DNA of 64,000 nucleotides from Lachnospiraceae bacterium (GTDB lineage: Bacteria > Bacillota > Clostridia > Lachnospirales > Lachnospiraceae). How positions within the stretch are numbered: the stretch's first letter is position 1; each line of letters begins with the position of its first letter. A program made the position numbers and the translations under genes. The notes beneath the pieces were generated by a model. It saw only the letters and a list, made by a program, of their open reading frames with translations, did no database searches and was not told where the DNA came from. This document shows positions 30,831 to 39,844 of the stretch, one piece after another. The stretch lies in assembly GCA_009911505.1 (NCBI GenBank), contig QXXL01000040.1, positions 1 to 64,000 on the forward strand. The letters run 5' to 3'.

Positions 30831-31010
30831 TTGCACTTTAAATGCCCCCTTCTCCTGCTTTCCGCCCAAAAGCCGTACAACACATCCAGCCGTATCATTA
30901 TATCATAAAAATCAAAAAAAGTAAATTAATACGTCAGACAGAGGGCAGGGTATGCGCCCAGGGCCTATTCAGAAATGAAAGGAGCCTGGACGCAGTACCT
31001 CTATACCCCC

Positions 31011-32501
31011 TTAAATTATAATACAAACCAATCCCCCATTACTGTCATTTACAATCTTTTGCATTGTATCCTGCAGCTTCATCTGGCACTCGTCATCCAT
31101 CATAGAAATCTTGCTCCGTATCCCGTCCTCCATCAGCTCCCCTACAGATTTTCCAAATATATTCGTATCCCACACACCGCTCTCCGTATTCTGCCCTTCT
31201 TTAATATAAGCAATTAAATCCTTCGCCTGCTCCTCGCTCCCGACAATCGGCGCAATCTCAGTCTCAATATTTGCCCGGATCAAATGCACCGACGGCGACG
31301 TCGCACGCAGCTTCACGCCATACTTATTGCCATGCCGGATAAGCTCCGGTTCTTCTAAGGATATATCGCAAAGCTGCGGATGAATTACTCCATACCCCTT
31401 CATCTGCACCGCGTTCACCGCATCCGCCACCTTTTCAAAGGAGCTTTTCTGCGCTGACAGCTCCTTAATCAGAGAAATCAACTGATATTCCCCCTGGATA
31501 GGCACACCCGTCAGCTCGCTGATATTCTCATAATAATATTTATCCTCCATCTCGATTTTTATTTTTAACAGCCCCTGCGCCAAATCAATTTTATCTAAAT
31601 GGATATCCGCAATATACTCTGAATCTTCTTGCTTTTGAATCGCCCCCATATCTTTTGCCTTTGTAACAGTATTTAAAATTGCGCGTGCATTTTCAATGAC
31701 GCTTTCTTTCATCCGGTTAGTACACGGCAGCATTTCTGCCCATTTGGGAATATAAAATTCCATTTTAACTATCGGAAATTCATACAAGATGCTTTCTAAA
31801 ATTTTGTTGATGTCGTCTTTCCTAAGCTGTTCGCAGCTTACTGGGATAACGGGCATCTGGTATTTTTCTTTCATCTGTTCTGCTAATTTTACCGTATCGT
31901 CACTGTAAGGCCGCTCGGAGTTCAACACAATAACAAACGGCTTGCCAAGGGTTTTTAACTCCCCGATAGTCTTTTCCTCCCCAGCGATATAGCTTTCCCG
32001 TTTCAGCTCCCCAAAGGATCCATCTGTTGTCACAACAATGCCAATCGTAGAATGATCCTTAATCACCTTTTGCGTACCGATAGAAGCAGCATCCACAAAC
32101 GGAATTTCATAATCAAACCAAGGTGTTTTGACCATGCGTTTATTATTACCCTCCATATGGCCCGCTGCGCCGTCTACCATATAGCCTACACAATCGATTA
32201 AACGCACCTTTACCTCAGTATCTCCATCCAAGTGGATCGTTGCCGCATCCTTTGGGATAAACTTAGGCTCTGTTGTCATAATTGTTTTGCCCTGCGCAGA
32301 CTGCGGCAGCTCGTCGACTGTCCTCGCCCTCGCATTTTCATCATCCATATTCGGAAGTACCATAATATCCATAAACCGTTTAATAAAGGTGGATTTGCCG
32401 GTACGGACCGGGCCTACGATCCCAATATAGATTTCGCCGCCAGTCCTTTGCTGTATGTCTTTATAAAGATTAAATTCCTTGCTGCCCGATGCAATTTCCA
32501 T
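31011..32501 (-). CDS. spoIVA: Stage IV sporulation protein A
   Basis: 496 residues. An ATPase that polymerises on the forespore outer membrane to form the basement of the spore coat. Walker A GPVRTGKS at 30-37, 'GNNKRMVKTPWFDYEIPFVDAASIGTQKVI' region intact (cited here only in part), and the conserved C-terminal tail 'NDSNGGLVCIII'. It shows the host can sporulate. Transcribed from a sigma-E promoter immediately upstream; next leftward gene is the binding lipoprotein beyond an intergenic gap. Confidence 0.97.
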   Translation of the reverse strand: MEIASGSKEFNLYKDIQQRTGGEIYIGIVGPVRTGKSTFIKRFMDIMVLPNMDDENARARTVDELPQSAQGKTIMTTEPKFIPKDAATIHLDGDTEVKVRLIDCVGYMVDGAAGHMEGNNKRMVKTPWFDYEIPFVDAASIGTQKVIKDHSTIGIVVTTDGSFGELKRESYIAGEEKTIGELKTLGKPFVIVLNSERPYSDDTVKLAEQMKEKYQMPVIPVSCEQLRKDDINKILESILYEFPIVKMEFYIPKWAEMLPCTNRMKESVIENARAILNTVTKAKDMGAIQKQEDSEYIADIHLDKIDLAQGLLKIKIEMEDKYYYENISELTGVPIQGEYQLISLIKELSAQKSSFEKVADAVNAVQMKGYGVIHPQLCDISLEEPELIRHGNKYGVKLRATSPSVHLIRANIETEIAPIVGSEEQAKDLIAYIKEGQNTESGVWDTNIFGKSVGELMEDGIRSKISMMDDECQMKLQDTMQKIVNDSNGGLVCIII

Positions 32502-32550
32502 AAAAAATAACCCCTTTCCTACATTGTATTATTTGGAAAACACTTTATAC

Positions 32551-32578
32551 ATTGTATGAAAGAGGTTTTAAAATATGA
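32551..32578 (-). promoter_or_regulatory. Sigma-E (mother-cell) promoter of spoIVA
   Basis: Read leftwards: TCATATT, 13-base spacer, CATACAAT. This matches the Bacillus sigma-E consensus (KMATATT, 13-14 bases, CATACAMT) at every determined position, and lies about 50 bases before the spoIVA start, fitting its mother-cell timing. Confidence 0.88.
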
Positions 32579-32597
32579 TATTTTTTTATATCTGCCC

Positions 32598-34012
32598 TTA
32601 CACCGTCTGTACCTTTATCATATTGGTTGTCCCGGACACCCCGATCGGTACGCCCGAGGTAATTACTGTAATATCGCCTGTATTTAAATATCCCTGCTGC
32701 TGTGCGACTTCAAGCGCATGATCAAACAGCTCAAAAATATCTTTCTTTTTCTCTAAAATACGGGTATAGCCCCCCAGACAAGGTTTAGCTGCCTTGCTAC
32801 TTTTTCTTCCATAGAACCGCAGATCACACCGCAGGCAGGGCAATATTTGGCAATATTCCTTGCAGAATGCCCGCTCTTAGTTACCGTCACAATCGCCCTG
32901 GCGTTTAAATCAAGGGCTGTCGTACAGGTTGCATGGCAAATGGCGTCTGTAATATCCGGATTGGCCTTGCGTTCCCTGGCAAAGAAACGTTTCCTGTAAT
33001 CAATATCCTGTTCCGTACGCTCTGCAATCCGCACCATTGTCAAAAGCGACTCCACCGGATACTGCCCCGCTGCCGTTTCACCGGAAAGCATAATTGCGCT
33101 GGTTCCATCGTAAATCGCGTTTGCGACGTCGGTTGTCTCCGCCCTGGTCGGCCTGGGGTTTTTAATCATAGACTCCAGCATCTGGGTCGCAGTGATAACC
33201 TGCTTTCCTGCCGCAATACATTTTTTAATAATTAGTTTCTGAAGCACCGGGACTTCCTCATATGGGATTTCCACACCCATGTCCCCCCTTGCAACCATAA
33301 CGCCTTCTGCTTCCTCTAAAATCCCGTCAATATTCTCCATGCCTTCCCTGTTTTCTATCTTAGCTATGATATGCACATCGTATCCGCCGTGATCGTCTAG
33401 ATATTTGCGCATTTTTTGAATATCATCCGGCCTGCGGACAAAAGAAGCAGCAATAAAATCCACATCGTTTTTGATGCCAAATAAAATATCGTTCTTGTCT
33501 TTTTCACTTAAAAACGGCATAGACAGCTTCACGTCAGGGACGTTGACGCCCTTGCGGTCTGAAACCTTCCCGCCATTTTTTACCTGGCAGGCAATGTATT
33601 CATCCGTCCGTTCCACTACTTCCATCTCTACTAAGCCGTCGTCAATTAGAATTGTCGTGCCCATTTCTACATCCTGGCTAAGCTCCGGGTACGAAATGGA
33701 TACGCCATCCTTATCCCCCTCATGCTCCGTACAGTACAGTACGAATTTCTGCCCTGCTTCCAAAAATGCCTCATGATCGCGGAACAGCCCCAGGCGTATT
33801 TCCGGCCCTTTTGTGTCTAACATAATGGCAGTCGCTTTATTGTGCTTTTCACGCAGCTCTTTTACTTTGTCTATTCTTGCCTTGTGGTCGTCATAGCTGC
33901 CGTGGGAGAAATTGCACCTCGCAACATTCATCCCAGAAACAATTAACTGTTCTAACACATCTTCTTTGTCAGTTGCAGGACCTAATGTACATACAATTTT
34001 GGTCTTCTTCAT
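32598..34012 (-). pseudogene. pyk: Pyruvate kinase interrupted by a one-base frameshift
   Basis: Converts PEP and ADP to pyruvate and ATP. The first 419 codons (32753-34012) carry all catalytic motifs: 'KIVCTLGPATDKE', 'MLDTKGPEIR', 'KIENREGMENID', 'MVARGDMGVE', 'TRAETTDVANA', and part of the C domain. The frame then stops right after WGAIPVF. The missing C-terminal end continues in the -1 frame (LEKKKDIFELFDHAL through 'GVSGTTNMIKV'), ending at 32598. One extra T in the TTTT run at 32755-32758 would rebuild an intact protein of 471 residues. This is a true frameshift, a sequencing error, or less likely programmed slippage; there is no extra PEP-domain tail seen in some clostridia. Confidence 0.9.
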
Positions 34013-34083
34013 CCTGAAATCTTCCTCCTTGATTCTTCTTTTTAAAAATTATTTTGGAATCCATGCAGTTTTGAATTCCGTTT

Positions 34084-34112
34084 ATTGTATCACGAATTTT
34101 CCATAAAGTCAC
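34084..34112 (-). promoter_or_regulatory. Promoter of pyk
   Basis: GTGACT, 17-base spacer, extended -10 (TGATACAAT) reading leftwards, about 70 bases ahead of the pyk start. Confidence 0.6.
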
Positions 34113-34132
34113 TACTGTTTTTTACAATCCCC

Positions 34133-34160
34133 TTGAAAAACAGATCATTTTATGTATAAT
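34133..34160 (+). promoter_or_regulatory. Promoter of the ABC-F gene
   Basis: TTGAAA, 16-base spacer, TATAAT, about 82 bases before the start. The short leader contains a small CGG/CCG hairpin only, so antibiotic-type leader attenuation is not evident. Confidence 0.7.
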
Positions 34161-34242
34161 AATATCCGGACGGCTTAACCGCCCATAAACCAAAGGAATG
34201 CTATACGGCAATCCTACCATTATAAAATAAGGGGTTTCATAC

Positions 34243-35883
34243 ATGATTAGTGCAAATAATGTAACGTACAGGGTCGGCAAAAAAGCCCTGTTTGAAGAAG
34301 TAAACATCAAATTTACAGAAGGCAGCTGCTATGGCTTAATCGGTGCAAATGGCGCTGGAAAATCCACGTTTTTAAAAATATTGTCCGGACAGCTAGAGCC
34401 GACTGGCGGAGATATTGCCATTACGCCAGGGCAGCGCCTTTCCTTCCTGCAGCAGGATCACTTTAAATATGATGCTTTCACCGTCTTAGACACTGTCATT
34501 ATGGGCAATAAAAGGCTCTATGACATTATGAAAGAAAAGGATGCTATCTATATGAAAGAGGACTTTTCCGATGAAGACGGCATCCGCGCAAGTGAATTGG
34601 AGGCAGAATTTGCGGATATGGATGGCTGGAATGCAGAAGCTGACGCTGCAACATTATTAAATGGGCTCGGCATCCCCCCAGAAGAGCATACCATGGAAAT
34701 GAAGGATATGCCAGGCGCGGCAAAGGTGAAAATCCTACTGGCACAAGCGCTTTTTGGCAACCCGGATATTTTACTGCTTGACGAGCCGACCAACCATCTG
34801 GATCTGGACGCTATCTCATGGCTGGAGGAATTTCTGATTAATTTTGAAAATACCGTAATTGTCGTTTCCCATGACCGTTATTTTCTAAACAAGGTCTGCA
34901 CCAATATCGCTGATATTGACTACGGCAAAATCCAGCTTTACGCTGGCAATTACGACTTCTGGTACGAGTCCAGCCAGCTCCTTGTCAAACAGATGAAAGA
35001 AGCGAACAAGAAAAAAGAAGAAAAGATCAAGGAGCTTCAGGAATTTATTTCCCGTTTCTCTGCAAATGCCTCCAAGTCAAAACAGGCTACGTCCAGGAAA
35101 CGCGCACTTGAAAAAATACAGCTGGATGAAATCCGCCCTTCCAGCCGCAAATACCCCTACATTGATTTCCGCCCCTCGCGCGATATCGGCAACGAGGTCT
35201 TAATGGTGGAGAATATCAGCAAAACAATTGACGGGGTTAAGGTTTTGGACAATATCTCGTTAATCCTGGGGCATGACGATAAGGCCGCCTTCGTCGGTGG
35301 CAATGAATTTGCGAAAACCGTATTTTTTAAGATTATTACCGGGGAAATGGAGCCGGATGAGGGCGCTTATAAATGGGGCGTTACAACATCCCAGTCGTAC
35401 TTCCCAAAGGACAATACACAGATTTTTGACACAGATTTGATTATTGTAGACTGGCTGACCCAGTTTTCAGAAATCAAGGACGCGACCTACGTCCGGGGCT
35501 TTTTGGGCCGGATGCTGTTTGCCGGAGAAGACGGCATAAAAAAAATGCGCGTACTTTCTGGGGGCGAGCGGGTGCGCGTACTGCTCTCCCGTATGATGAT
35601 TGAGGCGTCAAATGTCCTGATTTTAGACGAGCCGACCGACCATTTGGATATGGAATCCATTACGGCTTTAAATAACGGCCTTATCAAGTTCCCGGGCGTC
35701 ATCCTGTTTTCCTCCCGTGACCATCAGGTGGTAGAGACAACGGCGAACCGGATTATAGAATTTTTGCCCGACGGAACAATGATTGACAAAATTACAACTT
35801 ATGACGAATACCTTGCAAACGACGAGATGGCAAGGAAACGTTCGGTTTATTCTATGTCGTCAACCGATGAAGAAGATAATTAA
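34243..35883 (+). CDS. ABC-F type ribosome-associated ATPase (YkpA/YbiT-like)
   Basis: 546 residues with two ABC domains joined by a charged linker and no membrane segments, the ABC-F pattern; such proteins act on the ribosome. Domain 1 has Walker A GANGAGKS (34-41) but MPGAAK (156-161) in place of the LSGGQ signature, then 'LLLDEPTNHLDLDAISWLEEFL'. Domain 2 has a P-loop with Ala in place of the last Gly (GGNEFAKT, 352-359) and a normal LSGGERVRV signature (438-446). These departures may be shared by the YkpA-type subgroup rather than signs of decay. Single-gene rightward unit with its own promoter and terminator; resistance function cannot be inferred. Confidence 0.88.
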   Translation: MISANNVTYRVGKKALFEEVNIKFTEGSCYGLIGANGAGKSTFLKILSGQLEPTGGDIAITPGQRLSFLQQDHFKYDAFTVLDTVIMGNKRLYDIMKEKDAIYMKEDFSDEDGIRASELEAEFADMDGWNAEADAATLLNGLGIPPEEHTMEMKDMPGAAKVKILLAQALFGNPDILLLDEPTNHLDLDAISWLEEFLINFENTVIVVSHDRYFLNKVCTNIADIDYGKIQLYAGNYDFWYESSQLLVKQMKEANKKKEEKIKELQEFISRFSANASKSKQATSRKRALEKIQLDEIRPSSRKYPYIDFRPSRDIGNEVLMVENISKTIDGVKVLDNISLILGHDDKAAFVGGNEFAKTVFFKIITGEMEPDEGAYKWGVTTSQSYFPKDNTQIFDTDLIIVDWLTQFSEIKDATYVRGFLGRMLFAGEDGIKKMRVLSGGERVRVLLSRMMIEASNVLILDEPTDHLDMESITALNNGLIKFPGVILFSSRDHQVVETTANRIIEFLPDGTMIDKITTYDEYLANDEMARKRSVYSMSSTDEEDN

Positions 35884-35888
35884 ACTAA

Positions 35889-35933
35889 AAAAGCCTACAG
35901 GCGCATCTGTTTGCAAGACGCCTGCAGGCTTTT
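35889..35933. terminator. Terminator after the ABC-F gene
   Basis: AAAAGCCTACAGGCG pairs with CGCCTGCAGGCTTTT with one mismatch; T-rich on both sides, so it also serves the leftward FliD-like gene that ends nearby. Confidence 0.82.
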
Positions 35934-35943
35934 GTTTTACTAC

Positions 35944-36852
35944 TTAAATCATGCTGTTCCACATGCTGCCCGAAGAATAATTAAAAGAATAATTTCCCCC
36001 GTTATTATATGTACTTGCTTTGGACGCTTCGTACTGTGCATGGTAATCAATAGCGGATGCTTTGGCTGATACCTTATATCCATAGGAATTAGCCCCCTGG
36101 AACAGTTTCTTTGCCGTTTCCATATCCGCTTCTTTAAATGCCTTCTCGTCAATGGACAGTGTCTTTTTATCGGGATCCAGCGAAATCCCTATAGAAGAAA
36201 GCAAATCCTGGTTGTTTTTGGTATAATCCATAATAGATGCCGCCGAGGTACGGATGGCTGTGACATTCGATCCGCCTGCGCTTTTCACCAGGGCATTGTA
36301 GCTGCTGACATAGCTGTTGACTGCTTTGTAAATGGCGTCCGTATTATACCCGGTGGTCTTATTGCCGTCTTTATCCGTTGTCTCCACCTGCTTGAACAGG
36401 GACTTTGTACCAGACACCAGCAAGGCATCCGCCGCATCGCTCAAACGCTCCGCATCTGCTTCAATCGTCCCCAGCTTAGATGTCTTGTCTTTGGATGTCG
36501 CGGTCGTGCCATTTACAGTTGTCGGCCTGGTCCGGTTGCTGTTATCATAGGTCCTTTGAACCATGCCGTCCGGCGTCCAGTAATTGTACGTCCTGGTAGT
36601 AGAACCAGAAGAGCCCGTTTTACTGCCAGAATCCACCTTCACGTCCGAATCTTTGTCCCCTAACGCATAATACGAGCTCAAAAGCTTGTGGTAAGAACCG
36701 TTGCGGATACTTGCGTATTCCGAAAAACTGAACCCCCCCATCATGCTAAGCCCGGAAAACATGTCGTTGGAAGAATTATTAAACAGGCTGTTATTCATGC
36801 TTGTAAACAGACCGCCTGCCATTCTTGCATTCGCTGATACTGTAATTGACAT
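35944..36852 (-). CDS. Orphan FliD C-terminal-like protein
   Basis: 302 residues, no signal peptide. Ser/Asn/Gly-rich N-terminal third; the remainder shows features of the flagellar cap protein FliD C-terminus: 'AVNSYVSSYNALVKSAG', 'DLLSSIGISLDPDKKTLSIDEKAF' and 'METAKKLFQG'. The usual FliD N-terminus is missing and no other flagellar genes are present. It may be a remnant or a non-flagellar surface/assembly protein found in Lachnospiraceae. Well-placed ribosome site (AAGGAG) before the ATG. Confidence 0.6.
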   Translation of the reverse strand: MSITVSANARMAGGLFTSMNNSLFNNSSNDMFSGLSMMGGFSFSEYASIRNGSYHKLLSSYYALGDKDSDVKVDSGSKTGSSGSTTRTYNYWTPDGMVQRTYDNSNRTRPTTVNGTTATSKDKTSKLGTIEADAERLSDAADALLVSGTKSLFKQVETTDKDGNKTTGYNTDAIYKAVNSYVSSYNALVKSAGGSNVTAIRTSAASIMDYTKNNQDLLSSIGISLDPDKKTLSIDEKAFKEADMETAKKLFQGANSYGYKVSAKASAIDYHAQYEASKASTYNNGGNYSFNYSSGSMWNSMI

Positions 36853-37077
36853 ATGATCACTCCTTTTCGTTTTATTTTAGTGGTTGCGCTTATTTTAGCA
36901 GAAGATTTTGGTTATTTCAATAGAATTGCTCAGAAACAACATTAAAATTTTCTGTCATTTTACAATTTATTCTCTATTTGTTCATACTTTATCCATAATT
37001 ACTTGCTATTGTATAGATTGTTTCAGGAAACATATGGACGACTGCTTATTTATTCTATTTGAATTTCTTCATAATTG

Positions 37078-37104
37078 CCCCGGTATGTACAGCACATACC
37101 GGGG
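37078..37104. terminator. Strong hairpin in the 36.9-37.15 kb gap
   Basis: Perfect 11-bp stem CCCCGGTATGT / ACATACCGGGG with a five-base loop. It is followed by a T-rich stretch only on the plus strand, although both neighbours read leftwards. It may be an RNA element or a terminator for an unannotated plus-strand transcript. The rest of this 300-base gap is AT-rich with no gene that can be supported. Confidence 0.5.
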
Positions 37105-37151
37105 TTCTCCTCTTTTAGTGCTCCAAGCTGCTGCAAGGCAGCAATCACAAT

Positions 37152-37433
37152 CTAACAATATGTCCTTTGCGCTGGCTGGCTGATGCAGAGCTGGCCATTT
37201 TTGTTGTAGCCATACGCTATACCTTCCATGCCCTGGCGCTCTTCCTGCTGACTTGTTTTTTCTGCCAGTATCTGGCTAAAATCCTTTTGCCTGCGTGGTT
37301 GCCGCTCCTGGCGCCTGCGTTTGGATGTCAAATCAAGCACTGGGGTGATAACCGTCACAGATGATACTTTGAAAATACCTTCATATCCGTATGCGGCTGC
37401 TCCCTCCTTAGAAAAATATTCCTCCTGCTTCAC
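37152..37433 (-). CDS. Possible small hypothetical protein
   Basis: A 93-codon frame starting at GTG, with a basic middle (KRRRQERQPRRQKDFSQIL) and a Tyr/Gly-rich C-terminal part. No convincing ribosome site precedes the GTG; CAGGAGG lies a few codons inside. It sits 47 bases after the C39-like protease gene on the same strand. Family not recognised; existence as a protein is uncertain. Confidence 0.4.
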   Translation of the reverse strand: MKQEEYFSKEGAAAYGYEGIFKVSSVTVITPVLDLTSKRRRQERQPRRQKDFSQILAEKTSQQEERQGMEGIAYGYNKNGQLCISQPAQRTYC

Positions 37434-37480
37434 TTTATATATCGGCCATTTTCCCTGTATTCTTTATAAAAGCCCCCATA

Positions 37481-38359
37481 TTAATATTTTCCGTTCCATA
37501 TATCGTCGATACCATTCCATTTCCAAGTGTTTTCCTCCTCCGAATAAGAGGTAACTGCCAGATACTGATACTCACTGACAGTTTTTAGGGCATCATATAC
37601 ATAACGCAGCGGAATCCATTTGCGGTTGTTCTCTGGAGCTCCAGGCTCTGCCAGAAATACAGTATCATCATCTTGCTGATAAAGCCAGATATTGACATAA
37701 TGCCCCGGCGTATCCTTCCAAAACGCAGAATCATCTGCACTGCTGACCAATACAATAGCTGACAGCGTATGGCGCATCTGCTCTTGGAATTCTTTATAAG
37801 TTGCAGGCTTTTGATAATTTTTACAGGTAAAGCCTGCCGCCCTTAGCGTCCTTTTCATATCCTTCCAGCCAATTGCGCCGCTTTCACTGGTGGGGTAATA
37901 TTTTGAAGCTGTTTTGGCAAATTCGAAAATATCAAGCGGGGAACATTCGTAACCAGTCAGTGTACTATAGATATTGGCCATGCAGCAAAAACCACAGCCA
38001 AAACCGCCGAATTTGTTATAGCCTACCTGCTCTTCACACCACGAACCTGCCCATGCAAGCCCTTCGCTATAAGACTTTGGCCCCTGCAAAAAGGAGTACA
38101 CCAGGCTGGCCTGTTCTTTGGGTTTTACAATATAATCCTTTAAGTTTGCGGGAATATCCCCCGTATCAAAAATATTTGCAGGAAGGTCAGCCGACACTCC
38201 TGCATAAGGCCCGTTGCCCTTATCAACGAAAAGAGGTGCATATTCCCCTGGCTGCGCTTCTGGCCTTTTTACATCCCCCTTCGGCAACAGGAACAAGACA
38301 GCCACACAGGCAAAGGCAAACAGGCTTACTATACATGCCGCAAGCTTAGCTTTATACAT
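37481..38359 (-). CDS. Membrane-anchored C39-like cysteine peptidase
   Basis: 292 residues. N-terminal membrane helix (residues 5-25), then a C39-like papain-fold domain with candidate catalytic cysteines in GCGFCCMANIYS (C122, C125, C126) and His220 in 'TPGHYVNIWLYQQ', followed by 'VFLAEPG'. The domain faces outside the cell; there is no ABC transporter part, so it is not a bacteriocin exporter. Its ATG overlaps the purB stop by eight bases without a strong ribosome site of its own, so its translation probably depends on purB. Confidence 0.75.
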   Translation of the reverse strand: MYKAKLAACIVSLFAFACVAVLFLLPKGDVKRPEAQPGEYAPLFVDKGNGPYAGVSADLPANIFDTGDIPANLKDYIVKPKEQASLVYSFLQGPKSYSEGLAWAGSWCEEQVGYNKFGGFGCGFCCMANIYSTLTGYECSPLDIFEFAKTASKYYPTSESGAIGWKDMKRTLRAAGFTCKNYQKPATYKEFQEQMRHTLSAIVLVSSADDSAFWKDTPGHYVNIWLYQQDDDTVFLAEPGAPENNRKWIPLRYVYDALKTVSEYQYLAVTSYSEEENTWKWNGIDDIWNGKY

Positions 38360-39785
38360 GAATGTCCGCCTTCATACCCAAAAGCCCTTTGTGTTCTTTT
38401 AATACGGGCAATACCATCTGGTTTAAAAACTGTGTTACCTGTTGCGGGGCACAGCCCACATATTTTGACGGCTGCATAGCTTCATTTAATTCTTCTAAAG
38501 ACAGATGGAAGGACGGATCCGCCGCAATCAGTTCCAAAAGATTATTGTCCTTCCCTTCCTGTTTGACACGCGCCCCAGCTTCCATGGAAAGCTTACGGAT
38601 TTTTTCATGCAATTCCTGACGGTCTCCCCCTTTTTTTACGGCGTCCATCATAATATTCTCAGTCGCCATAAACGGCAGCTCTGCCATGAGGCGTTTTGTA
38701 ATTACTTTTTCATAGACAACAAGCCCGTCTACAACATTTAAGCACAAATCCAATATCCCATCCGCCGCCAAAAAAGCTTCCGGAATACTTAACCTTTTAT
38801 TCGCAGAATCGTCCAATGTACGTTCAAACCACTGCGTTGCAGATGTAATTGCCGGATTTAGGGCGTCTACCATTACATAACGGGCCAAAGAGCCAATCCG
38901 TTCACTGCGCATTGGGTTACGCTTATAGGCCATAGCCGACGAGCCGATCTGGTTCTTTTCAAACGGCTCCTCCACCTCTTTTAAATGCTGCAGCAGGCGG
39001 ATATCATTCGACATCTTATATGCACTCGCTGCAATACCCGCCAAGACATTTGCCACCCGGGTATCCACCTTCCTCGAATACGTCTGCCCGCTAACGGCAT
39101 AGCATGAATCAAAACCCATTTTCTGTGCAATTAGAGGATCCAGCCTGTCAACCTTTTCCTGATCCCCGTCAAACAGCTCTAAAAAGCTTGCCTGCGTTCC
39201 AGTCGTCCCTTTCGAGCCAAGCAGCCTTAAGCTGCCCAGGACATATGTGAGATCCTCCAAATCCATCAAAAACTCCTGCAGCCAAAGCGTTGCCCGCTTG
39301 CCCACCGTCGTCGGCTGTGCCGGCTGGAAGTGTGTGAACGCCAATGTAGGAAGATCTTTATATGTGTCGGCAAACTTTGCCAGCTCGTCTATTACATTCA
39401 CTAACTTCGCCCGGACCAGCTTCAATGCTTTATCCATAATGATAATATCCGTATTGTCGCCTACATAACAGGATGTCGCGCCAAGATGGATGATTCCCTT
39501 TGCTTTCGGGCACTGTACGCCATATGCATATACATGGGACATCACGTCATGGCGTACCAGCTTTTCACGTTCTTTTGCCGTTTCAAAATTAATGTCGTCT
39601 TTGTGCGCTTCCAGCTGTGCAATCTGTTCCTCCGTAATATCAAGCCCCAGCTCACGCTCCGTCTTTGCAAGCGCAATCCAAAGCTGCCGCCATGTCTTAA
39701 ATTTCATTTCTGGCGAAAAAATATACTGCATTTCCTTACTTGCATACCGCTCTGACAGCGGGCTTGTATATCGATCTGTACTCAT
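38352..39785 (-). CDS. purB: Adenylosuccinate lyase
   Basis: 477 residues. Works twice in purine synthesis, releasing fumarate from SAICAR and from adenylosuccinate. 'TSCYVGDNTDIIIM', 'GSKGTTGTQASFLELF' and the signature 'GSSAMAYKRNPMRSE' are present; length matches the ~475-residue family branch. It follows purC with a 59-base gap and overlaps the C39-like gene downstream. Confidence 0.96.
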   Translation of the reverse strand: MSTDRYTSPLSERYASKEMQYIFSPEMKFKTWRQLWIALAKTERELGLDITEEQIAQLEAHKDDINFETAKEREKLVRHDVMSHVYAYGVQCPKAKGIIHLGATSCYVGDNTDIIIMDKALKLVRAKLVNVIDELAKFADTYKDLPTLAFTHFQPAQPTTVGKRATLWLQEFLMDLEDLTYVLGSLRLLGSKGTTGTQASFLELFDGDQEKVDRLDPLIAQKMGFDSCYAVSGQTYSRKVDTRVANVLAGIAASAYKMSNDIRLLQHLKEVEEPFEKNQIGSSAMAYKRNPMRSERIGSLARYVMVDALNPAITSATQWFERTLDDSANKRLSIPEAFLAADGILDLCLNVVDGLVVYEKVITKRLMAELPFMATENIMMDAVKKGGDRQELHEKIRKLSMEAGARVKQEGKDNNLLELIAADPSFHLSLEELNEAMQPSKYVGCAPQQVTQFLNQMVLPVLKEHKGLLGMKADIHV

Positions 39786-39844
39786 ATGATTTCCTTTCTA
39801 ACTGTATAAAAATAAAAGCCTTGGGCTAAAACATATCCCGCTGC

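Noticed and set aside
32598-32843. Separate short gene
   Set aside because: It reads as the C-terminal end of pyruvate kinase in the neighbouring frame, so it belongs to the interrupted gene.
34161-34242. Antibiotic-responsive attenuator before ABC-F
   Set aside because: Leader is short with only a tiny hairpin and no leader peptide.
36908-37183. Plus-strand frame in the 300-base gap
   Set aside because: Cys/Phe-rich, no ribosome site, and it runs through the 37078 hairpin.
37481-38359. Bacteriocin-exporting C39 protease
   Set aside because: No ABC transporter domain or nearby bacteriocin genes; single membrane anchor only.
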